From Terriglobia bacterium (lineage in GTDB: Bacteria > Acidobacteriota > Terriglobia > Terriglobales > Acidobacteriaceae): DNA of 64,000 bases. Made by a program: the position numbers and the translations under genes. Positions 55,308 through 64,000 of the stretch are shown in pieces. The notes under the pieces were generated by a model. It saw only the letters and a program-made list of their open reading frames with translations. It did not search any database and had not been told where the DNA came from. The stretch is from assembly GCA_020072585.1 (NCBI GenBank), contig JAIQGL010000033.1, forward strand, positions 1-64,000. Direction: 5' to 3'. Each line of letters starts with the position of its first letter. Within the stretch, counting starts at the first letter, position 1.

Positions 55308-55904
55308 CTAGAATCCCAGCTCCCCCAGGATCTTCTGCAACCGGTTGAGACACCGGCCGCGGATAAAGCCGATCGACCCGGTTGCCAAGCCCAGCTTCTG
55401 GGCAACCTCTGAGTAGGGCACCGGCGGCTGCTCATAGAACAGCAGCTTCACCAGTTCCGCACAGCGCGGCGTGAGCCGGTCAATGGCGTCGCGGACCGCC
55501 TGCTCCTCCTGCACTTCCTGCATCACCACCACAGGAGCGGCTGCGAGCTCTTCCGCCATCTCCTGCTCCATGGCGTCAAGCTCTACATCGTTCTTTTGCT
55601 GCTTTTTCCAGTGAAAACACTTGTGCGTAGCCACGGTAATCAGCCACGAACGAAGTGATTCAATCTTCCTTAGTTTGGACAGATTGGTGAACAGATCAAT
55701 ACAGACATTCTGAAAAATGTCGCCGGCATCGTCCGGACTGAAGCCATATTTGACGGGCACGGAATAAATCAGGCGCTTGTATTTATCGATAAGCGTATTC
55801 CATGCCCGCTCATCGCCGGCCAAACATTCCTGCACCAATCGTTCGTCTTCAGCCGCGGTGTCCCGTGTTGTAGGTAAAACTATTTCCCTGGCGTTGTCGT
55901 CCAT
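55308..55904 (-). CDS. ECF-type sigma-70 family factor
   Basis: 198 residues. Region 2 contains DERAWNTLIDKYKRLIYSVPVKYGF and DAGDIFQNVCIDLF; region 4 contains AIDRLTPRCAELVKLLFYEQ then YSEVAQKLGLATGSIGFIRGRCLNRLQ. The N-terminus is short and region 1 is absent, as in ECF factors. An acidic linker of about 40 residues separates regions 2 and 4. ATG 55904 is preferred to the longer open frame (55967) that would overlap the upstream gene. It is the first gene of the CHAT/subtilase set. Confidence 0.87.
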   Translation of the reverse strand: MDDNAREIVLPTTRDTAAEDERLVQECLAGDERAWNTLIDKYKRLIYSVPVKYGFSPDDAGDIFQNVCIDLFTNLSKLRKIESLRSWLITVATHKCFHWKKQQKNDVELDAMEQEMAEELAAAPVVVMQEVQEEQAVRDAIDRLTPRCAELVKLLFYEQPPVPYSEVAQKLGLATGSIGFIRGRCLNRLQKILGELGF

Positions 55905-55918
55905 GCAATATGTTCCGG

Positions 55919-57796
55919 TTAATGCTTTCCGGCGGGGGTGTGCCAAAAAAGTTCGTCTGCGTTCCAAAAAGTATACTGTTCAATGATGGCAGGACGGAAA
56001 TTACCAAGGTCTTCCCGCGCTCCCACAAGAATATTCGGGCTTGCCAGGTACACCATGGGGAGTTGTTGCGCCAGCACTTCCTGCACCCGGCTGTAAATCT
56101 TTTTACGCTCCTGGTAGTTGAGCGTGACCATTTGTTTCTGCATGAGCCGGTCAAGCTCTGCTTCCCACGGCGTGGCCGGAATTTTTTCACCCAGATGCCA
56201 CAGATGCGTCTGCGCGTTCGACATCAGGATGTTCATGTCAGGCGTGGGATCGGCATCGCCGCTCACCAGCCCCATCACGATTGCTTCATAGTCATGCGAG
56301 TTCAGCACGCGATCGTTGGCTGACCTGGTTTCCATCGGCACCACGTGCGCCACGATTCCGATCGCCTTCAGGTCTTCCTGCACCAGCGTGGCAATCTGCG
56401 AGCGCTGCGTGTTGCTGGAACCTACCAGGATGGTGAACTCCACCGGCTGTCCGCTGGAATCCAGCAAGGTGTTGTCAGCCTTCCAGGAGAAGCCAGCGGC
56501 CTTGAGCATTTCCCGCGCTTTGGGCAACGAGCGCACCTGAGGCTGGATAGATGAATCAAACCACGCCTTGTTGCCCGGACTCACGTGCGTGGCAATGGCG
56601 GCGCCACGATTGCGATAAACCAGGCGCACGATGCCCGCGCGATCAATCGCCGCCGACACGGCCTGGCGGAAACGGGCATCACGGAACCATTTCTGTTTGC
56701 GCGCAACCTCCGGCAGACGGCCTTCCGTGTCGTCGTTGAGGTTGAACATCAGGAAGTTGTATTCCAGACCCGGCCCGGCATCATATAACTTGAAGTGCCG
56801 CGATTTCTGCTCCGGCTCCAGCACGGCAAAATTGTCCGCGCTCAGACCGCTGATGATCTGCGAATCTCCCGCTTGAAACCGGATGACCTGCGCGTCCTGC
56901 GTGGGAACAACGACGAACGTCAGTTCGTCGAGATACGGCAACCGCTGGCCTTTGGCATCGATCTTCCAGTAATTGGGATTGCGCTCCAGAATGATCCGAT
57001 CGCCGGGGACGACTTGCTTGAGACGAAATGCTCCAAGCCCAGCGATCTTTTCCGGCGGCGTGCTCAGCGTCCAAACCTGGTTGATCCTGCCTTCCTGATA
57101 GTCCTTTTCCAGCAGATGCCGCGGCAGGATGGCCACTCCGTCAAAGACGCGCTCCACCGCCGAATACGGCGCTGGAAAGGTAAAGCGGACCGTGTAGTTA
57201 TCGATCTTCTTGAGCGTGGTCGGCTGGCCAGAGATGATCAGCAGATCGCGCTGCGGAGAATGCACCTGTTCGTCCAGATAGACCTTGAAGGAGAAGAGCA
57301 CGTCATCAGCATCAAAGGGCGCGCCGTCAGAAAAGCGCAGGCCACGGCGCAGGTTCACCGTGAACTGCGTGCCGTCCTTGGAAACCGTCCATGACTTGGC
57401 CAGCGCGGGCTCGGTTTTCTGCGTGGCTCGATTGATGTGGATCAGGTCGCCCATCAAGCGGGCGCTCACGCCGAGGGAATTCTGATCGATAGCGACTACC
57501 GGATTAAAGGTCCGCGGCTCAGAGCGCTGGGCAATCACCAGCTTTCCGCCTCGATTGCCCGGCTCAGAGGTGGTGCGCAAAAGGTCTTCCTGAGTGACTG
57601 TTTGCGCGACTGCCTGCGCCGCAAGCACCGGCAAGACCGCGAGGGCACACCACAGGATGGAGCGCGATATGCGCCCAGGGACCGGCTGTCTGAATTGAAT
57701 TAGATATTTGATGTTACGCGCTCTTGTAGCGTCTCCGCTAATGAGTGATACGCCAGAAATACCGGTACCGGAGCCAATCCGGGCAAAAGCATCCAC
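55919..57796 (-). CDS. OppA/DppA-like extracellular solute-binding protein (SBP_bac_5)
   Basis: 625 residues as drawn. A hydrophobic leader (IL-W-CALAVLPVLAAQAVAQ region) precedes the binding-protein domain with GGKLVIAQRSEPRTFNPV, LRRGLRFSDGAPFDADDVLFSF and RQAVSAAIDRAGIVRLVY. It would deliver peptides to the permease encoded upstream. The only standard start ahead of the leader is ATG 57796, which gives 50 extra residues and a 97-base overlap with the permease gene. The true start could be a non-standard codon nearer 57700. Confidence 0.82.
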   Translation of the reverse strand: MDAFARIGSGTGISGVSLISGDATRARNIKYLIQFRQPVPGRISRSILWCALAVLPVLAAQAVAQTVTQEDLLRTTSEPGNRGGKLVIAQRSEPRTFNPVVAIDQNSLGVSARLMGDLIHINRATQKTEPALAKSWTVSKDGTQFTVNLRRGLRFSDGAPFDADDVLFSFKVYLDEQVHSPQRDLLIISGQPTTLKKIDNYTVRFTFPAPYSAVERVFDGVAILPRHLLEKDYQEGRINQVWTLSTPPEKIAGLGAFRLKQVVPGDRIILERNPNYWKIDAKGQRLPYLDELTFVVVPTQDAQVIRFQAGDSQIISGLSADNFAVLEPEQKSRHFKLYDAGPGLEYNFLMFNLNDDTEGRLPEVARKQKWFRDARFRQAVSAAIDRAGIVRLVYRNRGAAIATHVSPGNKAWFDSSIQPQVRSLPKAREMLKAAGFSWKADNTLLDSSGQPVEFTILVGSSNTQRSQIATLVQEDLKAIGIVAHVVPMETRSANDRVLNSHDYEAIVMGLVSGDADPTPDMNILMSNAQTHLWHLGEKIPATPWEAELDRLMQKQMVTLNYQERKKIYSRVQEVLAQQLPMVYLASPNILVGAREDLGNFRPAIIEQYTFWNADELFWHTPAGKH

Positions 57797-58785
57797 CAGT
57801 ATGAAACCAGCACGTGGTATTGCTGCGCCTGGGCCAGCATGTTGCCCCAGCTGGGGAAAGGCTCGCCAATTCCCAGGCCGAGAAAAGAGAGAATGACCTC
57901 CGCCAGAATGAACTGCGGAATCAAGACCGCCATCTGAGTGAGAAGAACGCGGAACGTCAGCGGCATCAGGTGGCGGCGCAGCAAGTAGGCATTGGAGGCG
58001 CCAAATCCACGCGCTGCCAGGACAAAGTTGCGCTCACGCGCGCTCAGCACCACGCCACGCACCAGGCGTGCCGGACGTCCCCAGCCAACCATGCCGATCA
58101 CCGCAACCACCAGTAAAAACGCGGCCACCGGGCTGATCTGTAACGGAAGAAAAGCGCGCACAGCGATCAATAAATAGAACCAGGGGACGGTGATAAAAAT
58201 TTCCGCCATACGCATGGCCACATCATCAATGAGCCCGCCATACATTCCCGCTATCCCGCCCAGCAACAAGCCCGTCACGGCGGAAAACGCCGCTGCCACG
58301 AACCCGGCAAACAATGAGACCTGGCCGCCATAGAGCAGGCGGGAGAATTGATCGCGGCCAAAGCCATCCGTCCCCATCAGGAACAGGTTGGCGGGCGCCG
58401 CCACGCCGAAGAGGTGCCGCGTGGAATGAAACATTCCCAAAATGCTGTATTCGTCTCCCTGGGTAAAAAATTCGATCCGGGCCGGCTGAGTGCAATCTTG
58501 CGTGTACTCCATTCGACTGCTCTCCGCGTTTTTGGTGACGTATACGAAAGGCCGCAAGTGGAATTTTCCCGCGCAATCAAAAAAATGCACGCTGGTGGGC
58601 GGAGCGTAGGAGTGCAGCCGCTCCTGCGTTTGATAGCTGTAAGGGGCAATGAACGCGGCCAGAACGACCAGTGCGTGAATCGCCAGCAGAAACCATAAGG
58701 CCCATGTGAGTCTGGAGCCAAAGTTGGTGGAGCGCAGCCCTGAAAAGGCTGGCGGCGGTTCGATTCCGTCCCTGGCCACTATCAT
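57700..58785 (-). CDS. peptide ABC permease (DppC type) with an N-terminus from antisense tRNA
   Basis: 361 residues from ATG 58785. It has a DppC-type domain with FLMGTDGFGRDQFSRLLYGG, six membrane helices and EAA loop AARGFGASNAYLLRRHLMP. A periplasmic insert of about 80 residues follows the first helix. The first 25 codons (VARDGIEPP, then AFSGLRSTN) read through the reverse strand of a tRNA-Phe-like sequence. The usual dppB partner upstream is missing, so this looks like a truncated operon. The open frame runs further to 58836. Confidence 0.82.
   Translation of the reverse strand: MIVARDGIEPPPAFSGLRSTNFGSRLTWALWFLLAIHALVVLAAFIAPYSYQTQERLHSYAPPTSVHFFDCAGKFHLRPFVYVTKNAESSRMEYTQDCTQPARIEFFTQGDEYSILGMFHSTRHLFGVAAPANLFLMGTDGFGRDQFSRLLYGGQVSLFAGFVAAAFSAVTGLLLGGIAGMYGGLIDDVAMRMAEIFITVPWFYLLIAVRAFLPLQISPVAAFLLVVAVIGMVGWGRPARLVRGVVLSARERNFVLAARGFGASNAYLLRRHLMPLTFRVLLTQMAVLIPQFILAEVILSFLGLGIGEPFPSWGNMLAQAQQYHVLVSYWWMLLPGLAPVPVFLAYHSLAETLQERVTSNI
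58711..58778 (+). pseudogene. tRNA-Phe(GAA) relic
   Basis: The anticodon arm is intact: CAGCC (58735-58739), loop CTGAAAA with anticodon GAA (58742-58744), GGCTG (58747-58751). The T arm GGCGG-TTCGATT-CCGTC (58754-58770) and acceptor half CCTGGCC-A (58771-58778) are intact. Compared with a standard bacterial tRNA-Phe, the variable loop has lost three bases. The D arm is altered, the 5' acceptor half (expected GGCCAGG) is gone, and the 3' CCA reads CTA. It cannot fold into a working tRNA. Confidence 0.8.
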
Positions 58786-59008
58786 TCCAAGGGACTTAGA
58801 CGATTTTTTCGTTTTTCTTCCACCCAAGAACTCCACCCAAGATAATCTCTGAATTCGCTTCCGTCAGCAAGTGAATTTTGTCCCGAGTGCGTTGAGTTTA
58901 CTGAAGTACAGACGAAGCGGTCTAGCCCCCGACAGCTTGAATCTCCAGGCTTTCTTTTGCGCTGTCGCATCAAGGAGTTAATTTTTCGCTTCGATTGCCG
59001 AGTTAAGG

Positions 59009-60118
59009 TCAGCTTGCGCCCGAAGGAGTTGAAGACCGTTTCGATCCTGCCCTGCTTTCGAGAGCGCGCTTACCCAGTACCTTCCTGATGGTCTGCCAAG
59101 CGAAAAGCTGTAAGGGGGAGCCAGCGAATGCATGGGCAATGGCCAGCACGTTGAGCGGCGAAAAGTGCCTTCCCTTTACCACCGCATAGACAGGCTCGGA
59201 GTAGTGGGGCCGCAATTTATATTTGTAGTGTTCCAGCCCCTTGAAACTGTAGAGCGGGTTTGCTGTAAGACGCAGAACGCGGAACATCGCCTTCAGCCAC
59301 AATGGTCCGGGGGCACCGGGAACCACGCCTTCACACGACAGCGGCGCAAGCCCCATGGTGACCTCCTGATAGCCTTCGGCAGCGAATGCAGTCATGGCTT
59401 CATGCACTAAGAACTCGCTTGTACCCAATGGGGCAGCGTCAGCGCGCGCCCACTGTTCGAAGAGCCATCCATTGCGGTTGGGCATGGGAGAGCACAGAAG
59501 ATAGGCGATCATGCGACCTCCCCGGCTGGCGACGAAGAGTCTGCGGTGGTCGAGGTGATGAAAGACCTCTGGTTCGATCAGGAAATGCAGTGGAGGCAAA
59601 TGCTTGCGCTCAAGCCATTGCCGGCGAATCTCACGCAGTTCAGTAGCTTCGATTGCGGCAGATCCGGGCATTTCCGCGACAGTGACGCATTTATTCCTGA
59701 CCCGCGAAATCTGGTAGCGTAATGAGGCGTCTGATTTAATAATCGAGTGCCAATCCATAGGGTTCCAGTAAGGCAGCGAGCCAATGCGGGCGATGGAATG
59801 CAGCCCGGAGCGGCTCGTCACGCTGGCAAAGCGAGGTCCGACATGGAAATAGCAAATGCGTTCACCATGTGCCTTCGCGTCAGTCTCGAACTCCTCAGTA
59901 ACGCTTAGCAGCATGGTGGGGCGGCAGATAGGCGCGCCGGCCACTACTCGCACGCCATTGGCCGTGGCATAACCGATGACGGCGTCGTTTGTGCGGCTGA
60001 ACCAGTGGATGATTCCGGGATTCAGAACTTGATACGCAATAGGATTCCAACTATGCGCTAAGACCAACCGCAGCGCCTTCTCTGGATCCCTCTGACATTC
60101 ACTATGCGCAGTACGCAT
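59009..60118 (-). CDS. DUF2156/LPG-synthase C-terminal-like acyltransferase
   Basis: 369 residues of the tandem GNAT fold seen in the soluble domain of phosphatidylglycerol lysyltransferases. Characteristic pieces are VIGYATANGVRVVAGAPIC, YQISRVRNKCVTV, EVTMGLAPLS, and the closing FKGLEHYKYKLRPHYSEPVYAVV. The membrane flippase domain of MprF is absent, so this is a stand-alone transferase that may move an aminoacyl group onto a lipid. ATG 60118 is used; TTG 60133 is an alternative. Confidence 0.82.
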   Translation of the reverse strand: MRTAHSECQRDPEKALRLVLAHSWNPIAYQVLNPGIIHWFSRTNDAVIGYATANGVRVVAGAPICRPTMLLSVTEEFETDAKAHGERICYFHVGPRFASVTSRSGLHSIARIGSLPYWNPMDWHSIIKSDASLRYQISRVRNKCVTVAEMPGSAAIEATELREIRRQWLERKHLPPLHFLIEPEVFHHLDHRRLFVASRGGRMIAYLLCSPMPNRNGWLFEQWARADAAPLGTSEFLVHEAMTAFAAEGYQEVTMGLAPLSCEGVVPGAPGPLWLKAMFRVLRLTANPLYSFKGLEHYKYKLRPHYSEPVYAVVKGRHFSPLNVLAIAHAFAGSPLQLFAWQTIRKVLGKRALESRAGSKRSSTPSGAS

Positions 60119-60528
60119 CCGTAATGGTTCCAAGCATATAATATCGTGTCCTGATATATCTCACTAGCGCAAAATAGGCCGACATCCGACCGTTGTAACG
60201 TCGCAGCAAAGGTAAGACCGCATCGCGCGGCGTGAAGCAGAGGAGGAATACTAGACCCGGCAGATTACAGGTTCACGATTTGATTGAGGAAACAGCGAGG
60301 TCGTGAAATCCCGGAAGGATTGAACTCCATAGAATTCTATGGACGTGTGCGGCGGTATTCATAGAGGGGAAGGAACAACTCGCTCGAAGGGGCATTTGGC
60401 AGTTGTCTTTTTGGCTTGAAAGTCCGATGAGGACTCATGTCTTGTAGAGTGAAAAAACAAAATGAAAGCGACGAAGTCCTGGCCTCATTTTCTCCAATAA
60501 CATCGGACTGCTACAGTGAAGACCACTT
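60119..60528. promoter_or_regulatory. intergenic stretch with a perfect 16-base palindrome
   Basis: No gene. CCATAGAATTCTATGG at 60327-60342 is a perfect palindrome and operator-like. TGATTGAGGAAACAGC at 60281-60296 repeats 260-275 exactly. TGAAATCCCG follows at about 60304, and a similar word follows the copy near 374, so the two regions may share a longer decayed element. Confidence 0.45.
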
Positions 60529-60771
60529 CTATGGTTTGCGAAATTCTGCATCCAGCCGCTCAATGAACAGATACAGACCGAAGCAGACGAGGAAAATGGT
60601 CCCTGAAAGGACTGCGCCGGGAAGAACGGTTTCATAATGACCGGCGAGATAGGTTTCCAGCGTCGCGCTCACGAGCCAGATCTGCACAATCAGCAGTATA
60701 ACAATGAGCGCCATTGCGCCATCAATGGCTGTCACGCTCCTTTTTGCGGATGGCGATGTCTGCCGATCCAT
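60529..60771 (-). CDS. small two-helix membrane protein of the oxidoreductase operon
   Basis: 80 residues with two membrane helices (about 18-38 and 50-70). It begins one base after the Rieske stop, so it is translationally coupled. Its role may be to anchor the complex or pass electrons to the quinone pool; no haem ligands can be assigned. Confidence 0.75.
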   Translation of the reverse strand: MDRQTSPSAKRSVTAIDGAMALIVILLIVQIWLVSATLETYLAGHYETVLPGAVLSGTIFLVCFGLYLFIERLDAEFRKP

Positions 60772-60772
60772 G

Positions 60773-61282
60773 CTAAGCCTCCAGTTTTATTCCAGTGGCC
60801 AATAACACATCACCTTTGCGTTCAACCACAATGCGCGGCAAGGGGCGGCGGGGCGGTCCTTGCAACGGGGAGCCATCCCGGACCGAGAACGCTCCATTGT
60901 GGCAGGGGCATTCGAGCCGGTCACTGGCGGCGGAATAGAATACAGAACAGGACAAATGAGTGCATTTCTGACTATAAGCGACGTACTCATTGGCTCCGGT
61001 CCGCAACAGAATGCACTGCTCCTGTGGAGTTGGATACTGAAATAGCCTCACACCCCCAACAGGAACTTCGTTGGCACGCGCAATGGCGGTGACAGGATAC
61101 AACGGCTTGCGCGAGAACCAGGAGCGCACCAGTATCCAGAGATTGCCGACGAACATCGCCAGGCTGGTTAAGACAAGGAACTTGGAGAACTGGCGGCGGC
61201 TGACGTATTTTTCATCGTTGCTGAAGACAGAAAACTCATCCCGCCACAACGGTTCACGGCTGGGCTTCCGAAACAGGCTCAT
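60773..61282 (-). CDS. membrane-anchored Rieske iron-sulfur protein
   Basis: 169 residues from ATG 61282, with GGAGAGG directly ahead. One membrane helix (about 38-58) precedes the Rieske fold. The cluster ligands are in CTHLSC and CPCHNG, which gives a [2Fe-2S] centre with two Cys and two His. The gene overlaps the ferredoxin gene end by 29 bases. It probably carries electrons between the molybdenum enzyme and a quinone or cytochrome carrier. Confidence 0.9.
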   Translation of the reverse strand: MSLFRKPSREPLWRDEFSVFSNDEKYVSRRQFSKFLVLTSLAMFVGNLWILVRSWFSRKPLYPVTAIARANEVPVGGVRLFQYPTPQEQCILLRTGANEYVAYSQKCTHLSCSVFYSAASDRLECPCHNGAFSVRDGSPLQGPPRRPLPRIVVERKGDVLLATGIKLEA

Positions 61283-61853
61283 TCCTCTCCTCCCACATGT
61301 AATCCACAACATCGATGGAAACCGAATCTTGTTCTAGCGGAACCATCATGAAGACCTTGGTTGTAACTCGCTGGTTGCCGAACTGGAACGCGTTCGTGGG
61401 TTTCTCCCGACGATGCGCGATTTCGTCTGGCCGCACATAAGCGAGCGCCTGGCTGGGGCAGACGGTAGCGCACATAGGGCGCTTTCCTTCGGACGTGCGG
61501 TCATAGCACATATCGCATTTCAACATCTGGTCGTATTCGGGGATGATCTTGGGAATACCGAAAGGACATGCCAGCACGCAATTGGAGCAGCCAATGCAGC
61601 GGGGCTTGAGGGAAGCATGCACGATGCCGTCCTCACCTTTCTTGATGGCATCAGCCGGACAGACCTGTGCGCAGGTGGGATCGTCGCAATGCCAGCAGAC
61701 ATAGGCAGCCGTGCCAATGGTTTCCTTACGATCAATGAAGTCAAAGTTGATCATCGAATGGCCGCGATGCGTCTCGCACTCTTCACACGCCCGCAGGCAA
61801 GACTGGCAGCCAATGCAGCGAGAAGGGTCAACATAAAACTCGAAGCCATGCAT
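61254..61853 (-). CDS. four-cluster ferredoxin-like subunit of a molybdenum oxidoreductase
   Basis: 199 residues of the DmsB/HybA/FdnH family. Four [4Fe-4S] motifs appear in order: CIGCQSCLRACEEC, CWHCDDPTCAQVCP, CIGCSNCVLACP and CDMCYDRTSEG followed by CATVCP. It transfers electrons from the catalytic subunit. There is no C-terminal membrane helix. Its ATG overlaps the stop of the catalytic subunit by one base (TAATG). Confidence 0.92.
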   Translation of the reverse strand: MHGFEFYVDPSRCIGCQSCLRACEECETHRGHSMINFDFIDRKETIGTAAYVCWHCDDPTCAQVCPADAIKKGEDGIVHASLKPRCIGCSNCVLACPFGIPKIIPEYDQMLKCDMCYDRTSEGKRPMCATVCPSQALAYVRPDEIAHRREKPTNAFQFGNQRVTTKVFMMVPLEQDSVSIDVVDYMWEERNEPVSEAQP

Positions 61854-64000
61854 TAGCGGCGCTCCTTAGCGTTCGCCTGAAGAACTGGCGGCTGCGCCCC
61901 ATTGACACTGCGGGTTAACCACCACTGCGGGGGGCCGTCTGCTTTTCGAATTCGGCACGCAGAAACCTTGTACTCCGGAATCTTGCTATGCGGGTCGAGC
62001 GTGCGATGGGTCAGCCGGTTCGCGCTGCGCTCGCCTGGCCAGTGATAGGGGATGAAAACCGTATCCGGCCGGATTGTTTTTACCACCATGGCCTGCACGG
62101 TGATTTCGCTGCGACGAGTGGTAACTGTAACCCAGTCGCCTTCGTTGATGCCGTGAGCGGTGGCCATCCGGGGATGAATCTCGACCCTTGGATCCGGGTA
62201 TTGATCCACAAGTTCGCCGATGCGACGCGTCTGCGTCCCAGAAAGATATTGGCTGACGACGCGCCCGGTGGTTAGATAAATCGGAAAGTCCTTGGCAACA
62301 GGGTCCCCACTTTCACGCCATTCGGTAACCATGAAGCGGCACTTGCCATCAGGGTGGAAAGACCGCCCGCCTTCCATCAGGCGCGGAGTGCCCGGATGAT
62401 CCAGCGTAGGACATGGCCAGAACACGCCCATCTGCCGGTCCACCTTGTCATAAGTAATCCCGTAGTAGTCGGCGATCCCGCCGCGCGACGCTTCCCTCAA
62501 TTCGTCGAGGATCTCGGCGGTTGACTCATACGGAAAGTACTTGCCTTTGCCAAGACGCCGGGCCAGGTCACAGAGAATGTTGCAGTCCTGTCGGGCATTG
62601 CCAGGCGGATCAACGGCTTTACGAATGTGTATGACTCGGCCTTCCGCGCTGCAACCCAGGCCTTCCTCTTCTTCCTGTAGGCTGCCGGCAAGCACTACAT
62701 CGGCGAATTGCGCGGTTTCAGAGAGAAAGAAATCAATCACGCCGAAGAACTCGAGCTTCTCCAGGGCCTCGCGCGTGAAGTTGGCATCCGGCAATGAAAC
62801 CAGCGGATTGAAACAGAGGGAGAGGAGCCCTTTGATTTCGCCGCGGTGGATGGCTTCCATGATCTCGACTGCCGTGAGCCCCTTTTGGGGCATTTCTTCC
62901 ACCGGTATGCCCCAGACACTTGCGACATGACGGCGTGCTTCGGGATCATCAATCGAGCGTTGCCCAGGCAACTGGTCACATTTCTGGCCATGCTCGCGCC
63001 CGCCCTGGCCATTGCCCTGGCCCGTAATCATCGCGCAGCCAGCGCCTTCACGGCCGATGTTGCCGGTTGCCAGGCAGAGATTAATCACGGCAGCGCAATT
63101 CTCGACGCCTTTCGACTGATGCTCAATGCCACGGGCGTGCAGGGCAATCGCGCGCTCAGCTTCTCCGAACCAGTGCGCCGCCTTTTCGATGGATTGCGGG
63201 GGCACGCCGGTCATCTCGGCAACTTTTTGAGGATTGTATGGCTGCACCGCCTCAGCCACAGCCTCGAAGCCGGACGTGTGCTCGGAGATAAATTGCCGGT
63301 TCTCCAGGCCATCACGCAACACGACGTGAAGCAGGCCCATCAACAGTGCCAGATCAGTGCCGGGCCGCACTGGCAAATACAAGTCTGCATTGCGTGCAAT
63401 CGGAGTGATACGCGGATCCGCGATAATCAGCTTGCCGCCATTGTCCCGGCAGCGCCAGACATAATCGGTCGTAATAGGAGCGCATTCGCCGATATTTGCC
63501 CCTATGATCAGCAGGACTTGCGCCTTAGGGATATCACTCCACGGCATCGGACTGCGGTCCACTCCAAAGGCGGGCTTGTAGGCATGTCCGGCCGAAACCA
63601 TGCAGAGTCGGCCGTTGTAATCAACATGGCGCGTACCCAGCCCGACGCGCGCGAACTTGCCCACCAGATATGACTTTTCTGTGCTGAGCGAGGCTCCGCC
63701 GTAAACCGCAACAGCATCCTTTCCGTAGCGTTCTTGAATTTCCCGCAGCCTGCGCGCGGTGAAGTCAAGCGTCTCGTCCCAGGTTGCTTTCCGGAATCCT
63801 TGTTCGGAGCGCAGCAGGGGATCCAACAGCCGGTCCGGATGGTTGTTCTGCAAGTAGCGTTTCACACCCTTGGGACAAAGCATGCCGCGGTTGAATGGAA
63901 ACTCTTCCCAGGGCTCGAATCCGATTACCTGGTTGTCGTGCACCTTGAGTTGGATTCCGCATTGCTGGCCGCAAAAGCAGCAGTGGGTCTTGGTCAGAGA
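61853..64000 (-). CDS. molybdopterin oxidoreductase catalytic subunit (formate dehydrogenase/nitrate reductase-like), cut by the right edge
   Basis: At least 715 residues in the window; the 5' end lies beyond 64000. Reading in from the edge, CCFCGQQCG then RGMLCPKG supplies the N-terminal [4Fe-4S] cluster. The metal ligand is a cysteine in [13 protein letters not shown], not selenocysteine. [20 protein letters not shown] and the C-terminal molybdopterin domain ([19 protein letters not shown]) follow. The sequence sits between FdhA- and NasA-like enzymes, and the substrate cannot be chosen. The ferredoxin, Rieske and membrane genes follow as one operon. Confidence 0.9.
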   Translation of the reverse strand, partial: SLTKTHCCFCGQQCGIQLKVHDNQVIGFEPWEEFPFNRGMLCPKGVKRYLQNNHPDRLLDPLLRSEQGFRKATWDETLDFTARRLREIQERYGKDAVAVYGGASLSTEKSYLVGKFARVGLGTRHVDYNGRLCMVSAGHAYKPAFGVDRSPMPWSDIPKAQVLLIIGANIGECAPITTDYVWRCRDNGGKLIIADPRITPIARNADLYLPVRPGTDLALLMGLLHVVLRDGLENRQFISEHTSGFEAVAEAVQPYNPQKVAEMTGVPPQSIEKAAHWFGEAERAIALHARGIEHQSKGVENCAAVINLCLATGNIGREGAGCAMITGQGNGQGGREHGQKCDQLPGQRSIDDPEARRHVASVWGIPVEEMPQKGLTAVEIMEAIHRGEIKGLLSLCFNPLVSLPDANFTREALEKLEFFGVIDFFLSETAQFADVVLAGSLQEEEEGLGCSAEGRVIHIRKAVDPPGNARQDCNILCDLARRLGKGKYFPYESTAEILDELREASRGGIADYYGITYDKVDRQMGVFWPCPTLDHPGTPRLMEGGRSFHPDGKCRFMVTEWRESGDPVAKDFPIYLTTGRVVSQYLSGTQTRRIGELVDQYPDPRVEIHPRMATAHGINEGDWVTVTTRRSEITVQAMVVKTIRPDTVFIPYHWPGERSANRLTHRTLDPHSKIPEYKVSACRIRKADGPPQWWLTRSVNGAQPPVLQANAKERR

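Noticed and set aside
58711-58778. Functional tRNA-Phe gene
   Set aside because: The 5' acceptor half is missing, the D arm is altered and the variable loop is shortened, so a cloverleaf cannot form.
61853-64000. Selenocysteine-containing formate dehydrogenase
   Set aside because: The metal-ligand position is a cysteine codon (RLCMVSA) and no in-frame TGA is present.

Overview
The window looks like a chromosomal segment of a soil Acidobacteriota (Terriglobia-like) bacterium. This is inferred from the moderately high GC, the scpA-scpB-rluB-hisC cluster, the type of membrane pyrophosphatase, many small secreted proteins, TPR-CHAT and subtilase families, and many dispersed hairpin repeats. No rRNA, intact tRNA or CRISPR array is visible.

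Layout: (0-8.6 kb) a possible insertion-sequence end, then housekeeping genes: a hexapeptide acyltransferase, trpS with an unusual C-terminal extension, scpA, scpB, rluB, hisC and a peptide-ABC permease. (8.6-14.3 kb) A hypothetical gene, a phosphodiesterase, an NHL/SMP-30-like secreted protein, a dppB-like permease, a beta-helix protein, and a decayed copy of the dppB 5' end. (14.3-17.6 kb) An AT-rich single-gene island coding a nuclease-NACHT ATPase, probably an anti-phage protein. (17.6-19.0 kb) A near-consensus promoter with paired palindromic operators ahead of a predicted nuclease carrying homing-endonuclease-type repeats. (19.3-30.9 kb) CNNM/CorC transporter, efflux adaptor, DUF4097-like protein, TonB-like protein, proton-pumping pyrophosphatase, MscS channel and an atypical SDR. 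(31.1-33.1 kb) A thioredoxin-like gene followed by five tandem genes for small secreted six-cysteine peptides with knottin-like spacing. (33.4-46.4 kb) Desaturase, two-component system, di-haem cytochrome, Baeyer-Villiger-type monooxygenase, SUKH-like protein, dehydrogenases and hypotheticals. (46.7-58.8 kb) M28 peptidase, then a minus-strand set: ECF-type sigma factor, TPR-CHAT protease, zinc-finger protein and two subtilases carrying a repeated QSTTSILD octapeptide. Upstream of these lie an OppA-like binding protein and a permease whose 5' end is fused to the antisense of a tRNA-Phe relic. (59-64 kb) A DUF2156 acyltransferase-like gene and a molybdopterin oxidoreductase operon (catalytic subunit cut by the right edge, ferredoxin subunit, Rieske protein, small membrane protein).

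The two most promising undescribed systems are the thioredoxin plus five-knottin-peptide array, where leaders are conserved and mature parts diverge around fixed cysteines, and the sigma/TPR-CHAT/zinc-finger/subtilase cluster with its octapeptide repeats. Also notable are a dispersed double-stem repeat with compensatory base changes (three copies), the NACHT island, and the tRNA-Phe relic fused to a permease gene.
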